A DNA stretch of 64,000 bases from Phytopythium helicoides (taxonomy: Eukaryota > Oomycota > Peronosporomycetes > Pythiales > Pythiaceae). A program made the position numbers and the translations under genes. The DNA is taken from NCBI GenBank assembly GCA_024867545.1, contig JANFNE010000018.1, positions 310,001-374,000 on the forward strand, in the 5' to 3' direction. Below, piece after piece: positions 31,295 through 42,463 of the stretch. A model generated the notes under the pieces. That model made no database searches. It saw only the letters and a program-made list of their open reading frames with translations, and was not told the DNA's origin. Numbering within the stretch: the first letter of the stretch is position 1; every line of letters starts with the position of its first letter.

Positions 31295-32548
31295 CCTGGA
31301 GTGGCCGAAGCGGGCGATGTAATGACTCAGCGATTTGATTTCGGTAGGTCGAATTTGAAGATCATACATATATCAAGATGAAGCGGTTGCTAAAATGTAA
31401 AATATCAGTACACTACCTACAAAACGTAACGCGTCTGACGCTGAGATGGATCGTCGCCGAGCAGCATCGCGCTCGCCATGCCGTTCGACGTGCCCAGTCG
31501 CCACGGCGCCCGTGATGGCCGCGGTCTTCCAACTGGATCAGATTACTAAAGATGTAATCAGTGTCATGCCCGCGGGACTGGCGGAGCGGGGTGGAGGGGA
31601 GCAGGCAGCAAGGCGGGCGGCAGGCGAGCGCACCAGAGAGTGGTGCTGCTCGCCAGGAGCCGCGGGAGGGTGTCGGGAGCTCTGCGAGAGCGCTCTCGAC
31701 GACTGTGCGCGACGCGAAACCCCCGCCAGGCTCGGAGCATTGCGACCGACGCCACCACGGAGAATGGCGCCGACGCCTCTCTCGTCTGCCTGGCGAGGCA
31801 ACGCAGCTGGGGGATAGCAACACGAGCACCTTCAAGGCGAAAGTCCGTCGTCCGCGGCCCTGTCAGCTCGCCGTCTGCCTCTCCAGGGCCGCGTCGGGAC
31901 TTCCGTCTTCAGCGCTTGCTGGCCCAGCGCCTTGAGATCGCGCACGTCTTCTCTCTTCTGCTGGACAACAGCACGTCACACATACACATATACCACGCAC
32001 TGGACGCGTCCTCGGGTCCGTCGACAGCTCCACGGAGCGCAAGAAGCGCCTGCAGACCCGAGGCGGCCGCGTCCGACACGCATCGCTGTGCTAGCCGCCT
32101 TTATAAGCGAGGAAAAGGCTCCTTCCCCGCCACCTGTATCGCCTAGCGCCTCCCGCCGAGCCGCAGCCCGGCGAGCAGGCCGGTTTCGCTGTATGTTCCC
32201 CCTTACAACGAGGAGGCAGTGCCTGGAGGCTCCCCATCAAGATCCCGGAGAACAACGGCCTCCGCAGCGGCGGCTCGCCCAAACCGCCGGCGGCCCTCGC
32301 TCCGCCGCGCCCTCCGCCTCCTCCCCTGGCTCCACCCGCGCCCCAGCGGCCCGCAGCAGCGCGCCGCCCTCAGCCAGCGACCCGCGGAGCTCCACGCCAT
32401 TCGGTCTTCTCGTCATCTCCAGTTGTGGCGATCTGGCCGGAAGGTCGTGGATTTTCAGCCAATCCAATTGTGTTCGGTGTGTTTTGGAGAGTACGATTGG
32501 CTGAAATAGTGCGCGCCGAAGAGCTGCGACCATTGCTGCCGATGGAAA
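31295..32548. other. GC-rich region with possible broken proline-rich coding sequence
   Basis: Plus-strand fragments such as LLAQRLEIAHVFSLLLDN (near 31915-31970), ERKKRLQTRGGRVR (near 32038-32080) and LPIKIPENNGL followed by a Pro-rich stretch (near 32235-32400) look protein-like. They lie in different frames and could not be joined by splice sites. I do not recognise the family. The region also contains the upstream sequence of HUS1 and of the exonuclease. Confidence 0.3.
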
Positions 32549-34471
32549 ATGGCTGGAGACGCGCCGTTCTTCGTGACGGCGGCGACGACGGCGGCGACGT
32601 CCGCGGGCGCCAAGCGCAAGCGCGTAGGACGCCGTGGGCATCGCGCAGATCCGCGAGGAGCTGGCGGCGCTCGAGGTGGCGGGCGGCGCGAGTCTTGGGG
32701 TGCGTTTTCGGCCGAGTTATCGCCAGATGAAGCGCCGCGGGGCGGACTTACAGACGCGCTGATGTTGTCCGCAGGATGTGCGCGACCTGCTGGCCGACCA
32801 CTGGATGGAGGTCATCGAGACAGGACCTCAAGCACACGGTGCTGCTTGTGTGCGAGGACGTGCCCTGACCTGCGCGCGGCTCAAGAGGACACGAAGCACG
32901 AGGGAGAGGCTGATGCTTCAGTGGCCAAGAAGGGCGACGACATGCCGTTCCTCGAGGGCACAGACGACTTTGTGCGACTGAAATGCAGGCTTTCAGAGGG
33001 AGACAGTATCCCGCGGTGCGACTCGACGCTGCTGCGTGTGCCAGTGTCGCAACGCGAGATGGAGAAGGAGAAAAAGTCTGCCAAGAAGGCCATCAAGATG
33101 AAGATCAAGAAGTTCAAGAAGGGCGGAAATGGTATGCCGGGACCTCGCGTTTGCACAACACTTACTGCGTTGCTAACACAGTTTGCTTCAATCGTGTAGA
33201 CAAGCTGACAGCGGCATTCTACGTGCTCAGTGGGGAAGAGCTTGGCGTACACCTCTCCACGATCCCGTTTGCAGATGACGAGGCTGCGGCTGCTGCAGAG
33301 TTCATCGAAACGCAGCCGCTACCGGAAGGCGAGACACGAACGGAGGACCAGTTGCTGCTCGCTCTTGACTGTGAGATGTGCCGGACGACAAAAGGAGTGG
33401 AGCTCACGCGGATAACGCTCGTCGACGCCAAGGAGAATGTACGCCTCTCTCTGAGATGCTATGGACGCGAGTCTGTACATGTGCTTAGCTATCTTTTCGT
33501 GCAAACAGGTTCTCATCGACGAGTACGTTCGGCCGAAGAACCCGATCGTTGACTACTGCACGCAATACTCGGGTATTACGAAGGAAATCATGGAGGATAC
33601 GGAAAACAGACTAGCAGACGTCCAGAAGCTGTTCCTTCAGCACGTTCCTGCTGAAGCAATTCTCGTTGGGCACTCAATCGAGAACGATCTCATGGCACTA
33701 CGGGTACTGCACAGGCGCATCATCGACACCACTGTGCTGTACCCACACCCCAGAGGTCCTCCATTCCGCACCGCGCTGCGATTTTTGTCAAGTCAGTTTC
33801 TGAAGAAGTCTATTCAGACGGGGACAGATGGTCACTGCAGTGTTGAAGACGCCATCGCCACCCTCCAACTTGTTCATGTAAGGATCATTACTGACTCATT
33901 CTACGATTCGTGGGGGATGCCGAAGTCTGACGAAGTGTTTGCTCTATGAATGCAGCTGAAGATCAAGCACGGCCCGACGTTCCCAGGGATCGAGCACGAA
34001 TACAAGCAGAAAAAAGTTTTGAACGAGATGGGGAGGCTCAAGAAGTCAGTGCTGCTTGTCGATGCACAGCGTGCTTGCCGCTCACTGAGTGCCGGGACAG
34101 CATGTGCGATCCCTTCGGAGACGCCCGCAAGCGTCGCCAAGGCAGTTGTGCACCAACTCACCACGGGCTTCCCTCCTCATTTGACATGGGCACGAATGCG
34201 CGGGGCTTCTCGTAGTGAGATTGCCGAACACATGCACAGCATCCGTGCCAACTTGCCGGATCAGTCGTGCCTCGTAGTGATTATGGGAGGTGACACAAGT
34301 GAGCTGCGCGCGCTGCACAAGCTACGCACGACGCGAGCTGACCCGCGGTGCTCTATCATATGGGACAAGGACCAGCAAGACAAGCTGGACTCGTTGGCAG
34401 CCCACTCGCAGCGAGGGTTGGTCCACGTTGTCTTCAAAGAGGCTGGTCAGGAGGCGTCAGCGTCGTCGTGA
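32549..34471 (+). CDS. REX1-type 3'-5' RNA exonuclease (DEDDh), frame-broken near the N-terminus
   Basis: REX1/REXO1-type enzymes trim 3' ends of 5S rRNA, tRNA and other RNAs in the nucleus. The downstream exons are clear: about 32867-33131, 33200-33438, 33509-33877 and 33956-34471, with GT-AG introns in phase. The exonuclease domain shows ALDCEMCRT (Exo I), GHSIENDLMAL (Exo II) and HCSVEDAIATLQLV (Exo III with His), so all DEDDh residues are present. A basic KKSAKKAIKMKIKKFKK segment precedes it. At the N-terminus (MAGDAPFFVTAATTAA, then GIAQIREELAALEV, then DVRDLLADHWMEVIE, then LKHTVLLVCEDVP) the conserved pieces lie in shifted frames within about 250 bp. An intron at 32700-32774 is probable. 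The catalytic part is intact; the 5' part has at least two one-base breaks. Confidence 0.8.
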
Positions 34472-35142
34472 GTAGTCCGTCGTGGTGAGTGAAGAAACTG
34501 TAAGAGCTCGCGCGAGTGAATATCTACGTTACGCGGGACGAGAAAGCCGACAAGTGACGTTCCGCCGCATCTACTTCTCTCCAGCTTTCTGCGCTTCTGG
34601 CTCTGCCGCTCGACTCTGCTCCTCGATGCATGGGAGCTGCTGCGTGCCCTAGAGCGAGGAAAGTTATCGCTCGCACCTGGCAGCTCGGCGAGACATCGAG
34701 CCACCGGCTCCTTGACCGACTTCTTTACTAGACAAGGAGTCGGAAGACGCGGAAAACGAACAACAAACTTGCCACCCCGACCTCCATGCCGCCTCCAAAT
34801 TCTCGCGGCTCTTGGCGCCGCTTTTTGCTGCAAAGTGAGCTCGTGCGCATGCGCTGAGTCGACCAGATACTCTACGTGCGCGACCATTGAAGCCTTGCGT
34901 CCGGCGCTCACGGTTTTTTCCTAAGAACGCCAGCGTCAGATTGCGACGGTGGAAGTGCCCAACTTTGCGTGCGTAGAGGCGCATGAACTAGATGCGACTG
35001 ACATGTCCGAGCTATTGCCGCCCTAGCAGCCACCGGCCACCGGTCGCTCTCACCGAAGCGCACTTCCTACCTTCACTTTGCAACCCGCCGCCCAAGCAAC
35101 GCGATCCACCCAACCGAGCAGAGCAGCTCCTGCACCAGCACC
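34472..35142. other. Spacer, no supported gene
   Basis: A 154-codon minus-strand frame (34447-34911) overlaps the last codons of the exonuclease gene. It has a basic, unremarkable composition and no domain I recognise, so it is not called as a gene. Confidence 0.4.
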
Positions 35143-35431
35143 ATGACTGCCCTCCGTGCCGCCTCCAGCCAGTTGTCGCCGCTCAAGACCGCGACCGCCT
35201 CGTCCAAGAAGCGAGCTCTGCCAGAAGAGACTCGGGCCGAGCTGGTCCGCAAGGGAGCCGTCGGTCGTCGCTTTGCTGTCGTCGGGTTGCCCACCGACGT
35301 CGCCGCCGGCCTATCGAGCGCCAAGACAAAAGCACCCGGCGGTCGACCAGGCCGAGCTCGCAGCCCAGCTCGCTCGACTGGGCTTCTCTGATTCCAAGCG
35401 GTCGAAGACGTCGTCACGCGGGCCGCATTGA
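35143..35431 (+). CDS. Small unknown protein, probably about 95 residues with one frame break
   Basis: The frame starts MTALRAASSQLSPLKTATAS and reads KRALPEETRAELVRKGAVG and RFAVVGLPTDVAAGL. Around 35320 the protein-like continuation switches frame to AVDQAELAAQLARLGFSD and then a basic tail ending at 35431. If the shift is disregarded, the first frame instead ends at 35391 after an Arg/Pro-rich run. Family and function are unknown. The tail SKRSKTSSRG could be a nuclear-localisation-like basic patch, but this is a guess. Confidence 0.4.
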
Positions 35432-36173
35432 TGCGATGCGAGGCCGACGACGCCAAGAAATGATAGAGACAAGAGCAGTTTTGCACGTGGCAACCGCAGA
35501 TAGAGTACGATACAACACTACTAGATAAGCACATGAACATGGTACACTACCCTCTCGATCTTTCGTCGCTATGAACAGATGGGCCGTACGCCAGCGACCG
35601 ATGGCTGTCTGCTCGTCGAGTGGTCACTGGCGTCGCCCAGCGCTCGTGGCCGCTTCACCGAGTTTTGCTTCCTAGAGACCGTCTGCAGCCTTCAATGTCT
35701 TTCATGCGCGTGTCCTTCAGTAGCACTGGGACCATTTCAACAGCCCAGCCGGATCGGCAGAAGCCTCGGAGCAAAGCAGCGGTCGATCCGAAGCACGCGC
35801 TTCCATGGCGCTCCTCAAGATGATTGGGCGAATGCCAGGTGAGCCGGACGCGCGCATTCAGAGCCGATCGCGTGGGCGGACTGTAAAGGAGCGAGCGCAG
35901 CTTGTCATCTTGAGCTTATAGCTCCGTCTCACTATAGTCACTTCAAGCTTGGACTCTGAACTCTGATGCGGACACGCGCGGAGCCAGGGCCACAGCGATT
36001 ATCGAGTGGGTTTGACAAGCGCGCACATCTTCCTGCAGATCAATGCAGCAACTCGAGCAGTCAGCCTGAGATTTCCCGTCTTGGTGTCGTTGGCACTCGC
36101 ACGCTCATTTCCAAAGTTCCTTTGCGTCGGCAAGACTCCAAAACAATCCTTCACGACAACTAGCAAGGCAGAC
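35432..36173. other. Spacer and upstream region of the first GH12 gene
   Basis: No supported gene. The GH12 reading frame is open upstream of its Met to about 36006, but the signal peptide fixes the start at 36174. Confidence 0.4.
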
Positions 36174-37343
36174 ATGAAGACCTTCGCTGCTCTCGTTGCG
36201 GCTGCTGCTGCTGTCTCGGCCGTTGTCGCTGAGGATTTCTGCGACCAATGGGGCAGCTACACGTCTGACTACTACATCCTCTACAACGATCTCTGGGGCG
36301 AGAGCTCCGCGACGTCGGGCAGCCAGTGCACGGGCGTCGACAGCATCTCGGGCACGACCATCTCATGGCACACGTCGTACAACTGGGAGGGAGGGTCCTC
36401 CAGTGTCAAGTCTTATGCCAATGCTGCGCTCGTGTTCAACGCGACGCAGCTTTCCGGCATCACTTCCATTCCTACGACGTGGGAGTATGACTACACTTAC
36501 GACGGCACGCTAGTGGCTGATGTCGCCTACGACCTGTTCACGAGTTCCACGGCTGATGGTGACAACGAATTCGAAATCATGATCTGGCTCGCCGCGCTTG
36601 GCGGAGCTGGCCCGATCTCGAGCACCGGATCGGCAGTTGCGACCACTACAATCGCTGATGTCAGCTTCAGTCTCTACTCGGGGCCGAACGGTGACACGAC
36701 CGTATACTCGTTCGTGGCATCAACGGAGACGACGAGCTTCTCGGGAGACCTCATGGACTTCTTCAACTACCTGGTCACGAACGAGGGCTTCTCCACGAGC
36801 CAGTACTTGACGACGGTCGAGGCTGGCACGGAGCCGTTCACGGGCAATGCCACGCTCACTGTTTCCTCGTACACGGTGGCTCTGGAGACTGGATCGAGCA
36901 GCACCTCGACCGAGACCACGACCACAACCACGACGTCGAGCGCTTCGAGCACAACCGGCTCGACTACTACCAGCTCTACCGGATCTGCGGGCACGGGTTC
37001 TGTGGACATCACCAGCAACTACGCGACCGCCAGCTCAGCGGGCTCGGAGGACTCAACCGACTCGACCACGAGCAGTTCCGTGAGCACCGCTGCATCTGAT
37101 GAGGATAGCGCTGCTGACGAAGCGGAAAGCGAAGGCGATGAAGCGGACAGCACAGCCTCAAGCACTGCGTCATCGTCGGAGACCTCAACAACTACTACGA
37201 CTACCATCAGCACCACGGGGTCGGATGGTACTGCCGAGACCACCAGTGCTCCAGCTGCGACCAGCTCGGCCGGCTCGTCTGGTTCCAGCACTACGACAAG
37301 CACGGCGACGCCGAGCAAGTGTGCTGTGCGTTCGCGTAAGTAA
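36174..37343 (+). CDS. Secreted GH12 endoglucanase (XEG1-type) with long Ser/Thr-rich tail
   Basis: Single exon, 389 residues. The signal peptide [19 protein letters not shown] is followed by the GH12 domain (about residues 20-240). Conserved elements are the DFCDQWGSY start, [31 protein letters not shown], the nucleophile Glu in EFEIMIWLA, and the acid/base Glu in [11 protein letters not shown]1-type enzymes cleave xyloglucan and beta-glucans of plant walls and are recognised as patterns by host receptors. After the domain comes a tail of about 150 residues almost entirely of Ser, Thr, Ala, Gly and acidic residues, ending CAVRSRK. No carbohydrate-binding module is visible. The tail could be an O-glycosylated stalk or cell-wall spacer. 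A tandem paralogue without the tail lies 0.5 kb downstream. Confidence 0.93.
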   Translation: MKTFAALVAAAAAVSAVVAEDFCDQWGSYTSDYYILYNDLWGESSATSGSQCTGVDSISGTTISWHTSYNWEGGSSSVKSYANAALVFNATQLSGITSIPTTWEYDYTYDGTLVADVAYDLFTSSTADGDNEFEIMIWLAALGGAGPISSTGSAVATTTIADVSFSLYSGPNGDTTVYSFVASTETTSFSGDLMDFFNYLVTNEGFSTSQYLTTVEAGTEPFTGNATLTVSSYTVALETGSSSTSTETTTTTTTSSASSTTGSTTTSSTGSAGTGSVDITSNYATASSAGSEDSTDSTTSSSVSTAASDEDSAADEAESEGDEADSTASSTASSSETSTTTTTTISTTGSDGTAETTSAPAATSSAGSSGSSTTTSTATPSKCAVRSRK

Positions 37344-37882
37344 GCTATGTGGCCTTTAGTTGTTTTGTGAGAGCCCGGTAGAGCTGCGAATGCGTAAGGT
37401 GCATTGTAATTGTTGTCAAGGCAAGAGTCTTTGCTGTCAACAACATGTCTGTCTACAATACGACTCGGTCACCACCTGCGTTTGTCGTAGACGCTTTGCA
37501 ACGCTGCAAAGCCTTCAACAATAGCTGTAAGACCACCAGGAGGCAATCTTGATCGCCAGCTTTTTGAGCTCACCAGCCGTTGAACCGGACAGGTTCCAAG
37601 CAGATCTGCCGGCGTAAAGACGACATCGTGCCGGTGCCTACCTATTCACGATGCCCGCCTCAATTCGCTCACTTCAAGCTAAATGGGCAGACTCAACAAC
37701 AATCCTATCAGAAGAGATTGTCGGCACTCGCTGCACACACAGCTGCGTGCTCGAGCGTAGAAGATGGTGTCGTGCACTCGTGTGGGCTTACAAAGGATCG
37801 AGTCCAGTGTCTTGCGGTCTGTCAGACCACGTCATTCGCAAACTTCCTCGACTGTTTTCAAGCGCCAACCAGTTCTCACAAG
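37344..37882. other. Spacer between the two GH12 genes
   Basis: This 539-bp stretch presumably holds the 3' end of the first gene and the promoter of the second. No specific motif was recognised. Confidence 0.4.
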
Positions 37883-38602
37883 ATGAAGACTTTCGCTGCA
37901 CTGCTCGCTGGTGCTGTAGCTCTCTCGGCAGTCGTTGCCGAAGATTTCTGCGATCAATGGGGTAGCTACAAGTCCGACTACTACATCCTCTACAACGATC
38001 TGTGGGGCGAGAGCTACGCAACCTCGGGCAGCCAGTGCACGGGTGTCGACAGCATCTCAGGCACAACTATTGCATGGCACACCTCCTACTCGTGGGCTGG
38101 CGCCTCATCCAATGTGAAGTCGTACGCCAATGCTGCGCTCGTGTTCAACGCGACGCAGCTTTCCGGCATCAACTCCATCCCCACGACGTGGGAGTACACG
38201 TACACCTACGACGGTACGCTAGTGGCTGATGTCGCCTACGACCTGTTCACGAGCTCGTCAGCGACGGGCGACAACGAGTACGAGATCATGATCTGGCTAG
38301 CCGCGCTTGGTGGAGCTGGACCCATTTCCAGCACCGGATCAGCTATTGCGACCACTACAATCGCTGATGTCAGCTTCAGCCTCTACTCGGGGCCGAACGG
38401 TGACACGACCGTATACTCGTTCGTGGCGTCAAAGGAGACGACGAGCTTCTCGGGAGACCTCATGGACTTCTTCAACTACCTGGTCACGAACGAGGGTTTC
38501 TCCACGAGCCAGTACTTGACAACGGTCGAGGCTGGCACGGAGCCGTTCACGGGTACCAACGCCGTGCTCACTGTTTCCTCTTACTCGGTGCAGATCAAGT
38601 AA
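37883..38602 (+). CDS. Secreted GH12 endoglucanase (XEG1-type), single-domain paralogue
   Basis: Single exon, 239 residues, the usual GH12 size. The signal peptide [19 protein letters not shown] is followed by DFCDQWGSY. The domain keeps [20 protein letters not shown], the nucleophile Glu in EYEIMIWLA and the acid/base Glu in VEAGTEPF, so it should be active. It is close in sequence to the gene at 36174 over the whole domain but stops at SSYSVQIK, without the Ser/Thr tail. The frame is open upstream to 37580, but the signal peptide fixes the start. The pair is a recent tandem duplication. Confidence 0.94.
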   Translation: MKTFAALLAGAVALSAVVAEDFCDQWGSYKSDYYILYNDLWGESYATSGSQCTGVDSISGTTIAWHTSYSWAGASSNVKSYANAALVFNATQLSGINSIPTTWEYTYTYDGTLVADVAYDLFTSSSATGDNEYEIMIWLAALGGAGPISSTGSAIATTTIADVSFSLYSGPNGDTTVYSFVASKETTSFSGDLMDFFNYLVTNEGFSTSQYLTTVEAGTEPFTGTNAVLTVSSYSVQIK

Positions 38603-38641
38603 GCGAGTGTGATTTCCTTTTTTTTTGGCCCACATGGCCAA

Positions 38642-38644
<3 letters not shown>

Positions 38645-38708
<64 letters not shown>
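38645..38708. repeat. (GT)32 microsatellite
   Basis: An uninterrupted GT dinucleotide run starts 43 bp after the stop of the second GH12 gene, in its probable 3' untranslated region. Confidence 0.97.
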
Positions 38709-38709
<1 letters not shown>

Positions 38710-38799
38710 CCGTGAAGACTTGTGCATGAGGATGGAGTTCAACACCAACTTGGATATATTCCTGATGCGTACATCGAGATGCTTGTTCACGCTGACAGC

Positions 38800-39808
38800 T
38801 TAATGAAAAGCCGACTCGAAAGCAGCGTAGACTGGCCAGAGCTGGATCCTCATGTTTCCGATTGGGGACGCTGCCTGGTTTGATGGTGCGTGTGGCTGCG
38901 CAACTTGATAAAACAAAGCAGCGTGCGGCACTCGCACCTCCGCGCGGTCCAATAACCCCCACGGACAGCGTGGCATCCGGTTTCTCTCGCTGTTGAATAG
39001 TGGAGCCCGTGGTAGATCGCGAAAGGGAGCTTGAGTGGTTCGGAATGCTGGGTCGATTGCAGGCAGGGCTGCGATGGTGGCTCTGGAAAGGGGTGCGCTC
39101 CCGAAGCTGACGACATCTGCGACCGCCACAGCATCGCAATCTGTTCGGAGAAGCAGGATGGCAACGCAAGCTCTGGTTTTGTTGTGTCGAGGGCGAAAGA
39201 ATTTTATCAACAGGAGTGCTCGGATTGCCAATGAGCCTTCGAAATAGCGTCGGCAAAAGCGTCGAGCATACGTAAGGTACCGACCCTCGCACTCCACGTC
39301 GAGAATGAATCGTGGAAGTGGAGGTACATCATCGGCAAGCGATGCTACCGGCCAGATCCCACTATCGAGCTTTCGATGGACACGAGAACCTGACTGGAGC
39401 TTGATCTCGATTCTCCTCGACCCGTCACCATTCAACACGAGGATTTCGGAATCTTGATCCTGTGTGGTGAAATGAGGGTACTGGCTGCTAACGGCTCGCA
39501 CTGCTGCGGCATGCTCCGGGCCAAAAACATCCAAGAGCTCAACGCTGACGTATGAACCATCGGGGCTCAGAGCTGCCTCCCATCTGCACCTCCGGGCATT
39601 GACAGAGGTTTCTTTCCAGTGTTGCGTGGGGACATCCCGTTCCACCAGCACTCGGACTTCGCCCTCGTGGTCTTTATTCCCTTGTAGCATTCGCAGCCGC
39701 TCCAACTCTCAGCACGCAGATACAAACTGGTTGCTTGTGGCGTCGCCGACAAGCGGGAGCTTCTTCCATCGCGGCGAGAAAGCCATCGGATTGAACAACG
39801 CCAGCCAT
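38800..39808 (-). pseudogene. Broken conserved oomycete-type hypothetical
   Basis: The likely start is MAGVVQSDGFLAAMEE (39808). The frame then switches to KLPLVGDATSNQFVSAC and meets a TGA before continuing as ELERLRMLQGNK in the long frame that ends at 38800. That frame has an ordinary composition. It includes RFILDVECEGR, ARRFCRRYFEG and AIRALLLIKFFRPR, an alpha-beta pattern reminiscent of a nuclease-like fold, but I cannot name a family with confidence. One frameshift and one in-frame stop near the 5' end suggest a pseudogene. An unrecognised intron near 39700 is the alternative. Confidence 0.5.
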
Positions 39809-40396
39809 GAAAAAGTGGATAGTTTTGGGAAATAGCAAATATAATCTCATTCTACTTAAATAGAAGACTCCTTTGGGCCATCCTATCATTTGGATAGGAC
39901 GTCCTGCTCTCTGGCACCAAGCAGCGCGATTGCGCATAGCGACTGCGCCGCTCGCCCGCCAGTGAGCCTCCGACACGAACAACGAGCAGCAACACGGATT
40001 CGAAGCACGGCGGTCGACCCAGCGGTCGATGTCCACACTGCAGTGGCGAAGCCCCACCGGCATTTGACAGCGCGCGCCACTCATCAGGGCCGTGACGCCG
40101 TCAGCGTCACGCGTCTCCATTTCGCCCAATCAGCGGTCTGCATCTCATCAACTTGAAGTCGATTTCTCAACTAATGTGTCGCTCCCAGTACCATTTCTCC
40201 CCCTTCGAGATCCAATATTGTCGACGATTAGTACACTCCCACCCAAGTGAAACCATACGAAAAAAGCCCGCGAGAACGCATACCTCGCCGATGAGAGGCG
40301 CCTTCCTCCTCCCAACCTCATGGCCGCCGTATCCGCCACATCGCAACTTGCTCCCTCGAGCGCAGGCAGACCAAGCTCCTCCCCCAGCCCCTCGCG
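39809..40396. other. Spacer upstream of the P5C dehydrogenase gene
   Basis: No supported gene. The last 80 bp are pyrimidine-rich up to the ATG at 40397. Confidence 0.4.
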
Positions 40397-42171
40397 ATGC
40401 TGCGCCGCTCGCCCGCCGTGCTGCGGCCCCAGCGGCTCCTGGCGGCCGCGCGCGCGCTCTCGAGCCTCCCGTCGTGGGCCACGATCGACCCGGTGAAGCT
40501 CAGCGGCGCGCACGTGGGCGAGGGCTTGAACCTCGTGAACGGCGAGTGGGTGCGCGCCGCCAAGACGGAGGACGTGGTGGACCCGCTCAACGGCGAGGTG
40601 TTCCTGCGCATGCCCGCCACGCAGAGCGCCGAGCTGCAGCCATTCGTCGACTCGATGGCCAAGTGCCCCAAGCACGGACTGCACAACCCCTTCAAGAACG
40701 TGCAGCGCTACGTGCTCTACGGCGACGTGTCCAGCAAGGCCGGCGCGCTCATGCGAGAAGAGCAGGTCGCAGACTACTTTGCCAAGCTCGTGCAGCGCGT
40801 GTCGCCCAAGAGCTACGAGCAGGCGCGCAACGAGGTGCGCGTCACCGGACACTTCCTCGAGAACTTCTCCCGCGACCAGGTGCGCTTCCTCGCCAGGTCG
40901 TTTGCCGTCCCCGGCGACCACCTCGGCCAGATGAGCCACGGCTACCGCTGGCCGTACGGCCCCGTGGCGCTCATCACGCCGTTCAACTTTCCCATCGAGA
41001 TCCCCGTGCTCCAGATGATGGGTGCGCTCTACATGGGCAACAAGGTGCTCATGAAGGTCGACTCCAAGGTCAGCATTGTCATGCAGGAGGCGCTGCGCAT
41101 GCTGCACCACTGCGGCATGCCCACCACGGACGTCGACTTCATCCACTCGGACGGCCAGGTCATGAACGAGCTGCTCCTCAAGGTCAAGCCGCGCAACACG
41201 CTCTTCACGGGGTAAGCATGCTTCACGTTAGCTTGTTTTGGTGCTGCAACTCGCTCACATTGCTCTTTGGTTCATTACAGTTCCTCCAAGGTTGCCGAGA
41301 AGCTTTCTGTCGACCTCAAGGGCCGCATCAAGCTTGAGGACGCTGGTTTCGACTGGAAGGTGCGACTTCGCTGGTCTCTTTGTTGTACCAAAACCCATAT
41401 TGACGTTTGTACTCCTGTTGACAACAGATTCTTGGCCCGGATGTCAACAACTTTGACTACGTTGCGTGGACGAGCGACCAGGACGCGTACGCTTGCTCCG
41501 GTCAGAAGTGCTCAGCGCAGTCGATCCTGTTCATGCACAAGAACTGGGTGGATGCTGGCATTGAGAAGAAGCTTGCCGAGCTTGCTGCGCGCAGAAAGCT
41601 GTCGGATCTGACGGTTGGCCCTGTGCTGACGGTCTCGACCAAGCGCATGCTGGACCACGTTCAGGCGCTGCTGAAGATCCCGGGTGCCCGCATTGCCTTT
41701 GGTGGCAAGGAGCTGAAGGACCACTCGATCCCGGAGCAGTACGGTGCGATTGAGCCGACGGCTGTGTTCGTGCCGCTGAGCGAGCTGATCAAGCCCGAGA
41801 ACTTTGAGCTGGTGACGACGGAAATCTTCGGCCCGTTCCAGATTCTGACCGAGTACGACGACCGCCACCTGCACCACGTGCTGGACGCACTTGAGCGCAT
41901 GGAGGCTCACCTGACGGCTGCTGTGGTGTCGAACGACGTGCACTTCCAGCAAAAGGTGCTGTCGCAGTCGGTGAACGGCACGACGTACAGCGGAATTCGC
42001 GCGCGTACCACCGGTGCGCCTCAGAACCACTGGTTCGGCCCCGCGGGTGACCCGAACGCGGGTGGTATTGGTACGCCGGAGGCGATCAAGCTCGTGTGGT
42101 CGTGCCACCGCGAGATCATCAGCGACATCGGCCCCGTGTCGTCCGACTTCAAGATCCCGGAGGCGACCTAA
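40397..42171 (+). CDS. P5CDH: Delta-1-pyrroline-5-carboxylate dehydrogenase, mitochondrial (ALDH12 type)
   Basis: Three exons give 545 residues: 40397-41211, 41281-41359 and 41428-42171, with 68-69-nt GT-AG introns in phase. The N-terminus MLRRSPAVLRPQRLLAAARAL is a typical mitochondrial presequence. It has the aldehyde dehydrogenase fold: TPFNFPIEIP (cofactor site), FTGSSKVAEKL, LEDAGFDWK (Glu), the catalytic Cys in YACSGQKCSAQS, EIFGPFQ, and the tail TTGAPQNHWFGPAGDP typical of the plant ALDH12 branch. The enzyme oxidises P5C to glutamate with NAD+ in proline catabolism in the matrix. It is convergent with NMD3 (292 bp between stops). Confidence 0.95.
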
Positions 42172-42463
42172 GCGCCAGCTAGTGTTAGCTTCATATTGCG
42201 TCTCGCCAGCGCGCTCCCACACGTACAGAAATGCCACAAACATGTTTTCGCTAGAGAAGTCTTGGGTGTGCGTGCATCTCATCATTCGAGTTGAAGTTTT
42301 CACTCGATTGGCTGCCATCACTACATTGCGCCAGCAGGTTGATTCACTAGGAGCGCAAACCGAGTGAACAAAGCAAAATGATGTATTGCTAGCATATTTC
42401 GTAGGACACATGCACGCGAAGTAGATGAAAGGTGGAGCTTCGGTCGCTGATAGCTGGCCACTT

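Noticed and set aside
34447..34911. 154-codon minus-strand frame
   Set aside because: Overlaps the exonuclease 3' end; no motif or splice support.
40148..41146. 332-codon minus-strand frame
   Set aside because: Antisense to P5CDH exon 1; His/Val/Arg-rich shadow typical of GC-rich coding DNA.
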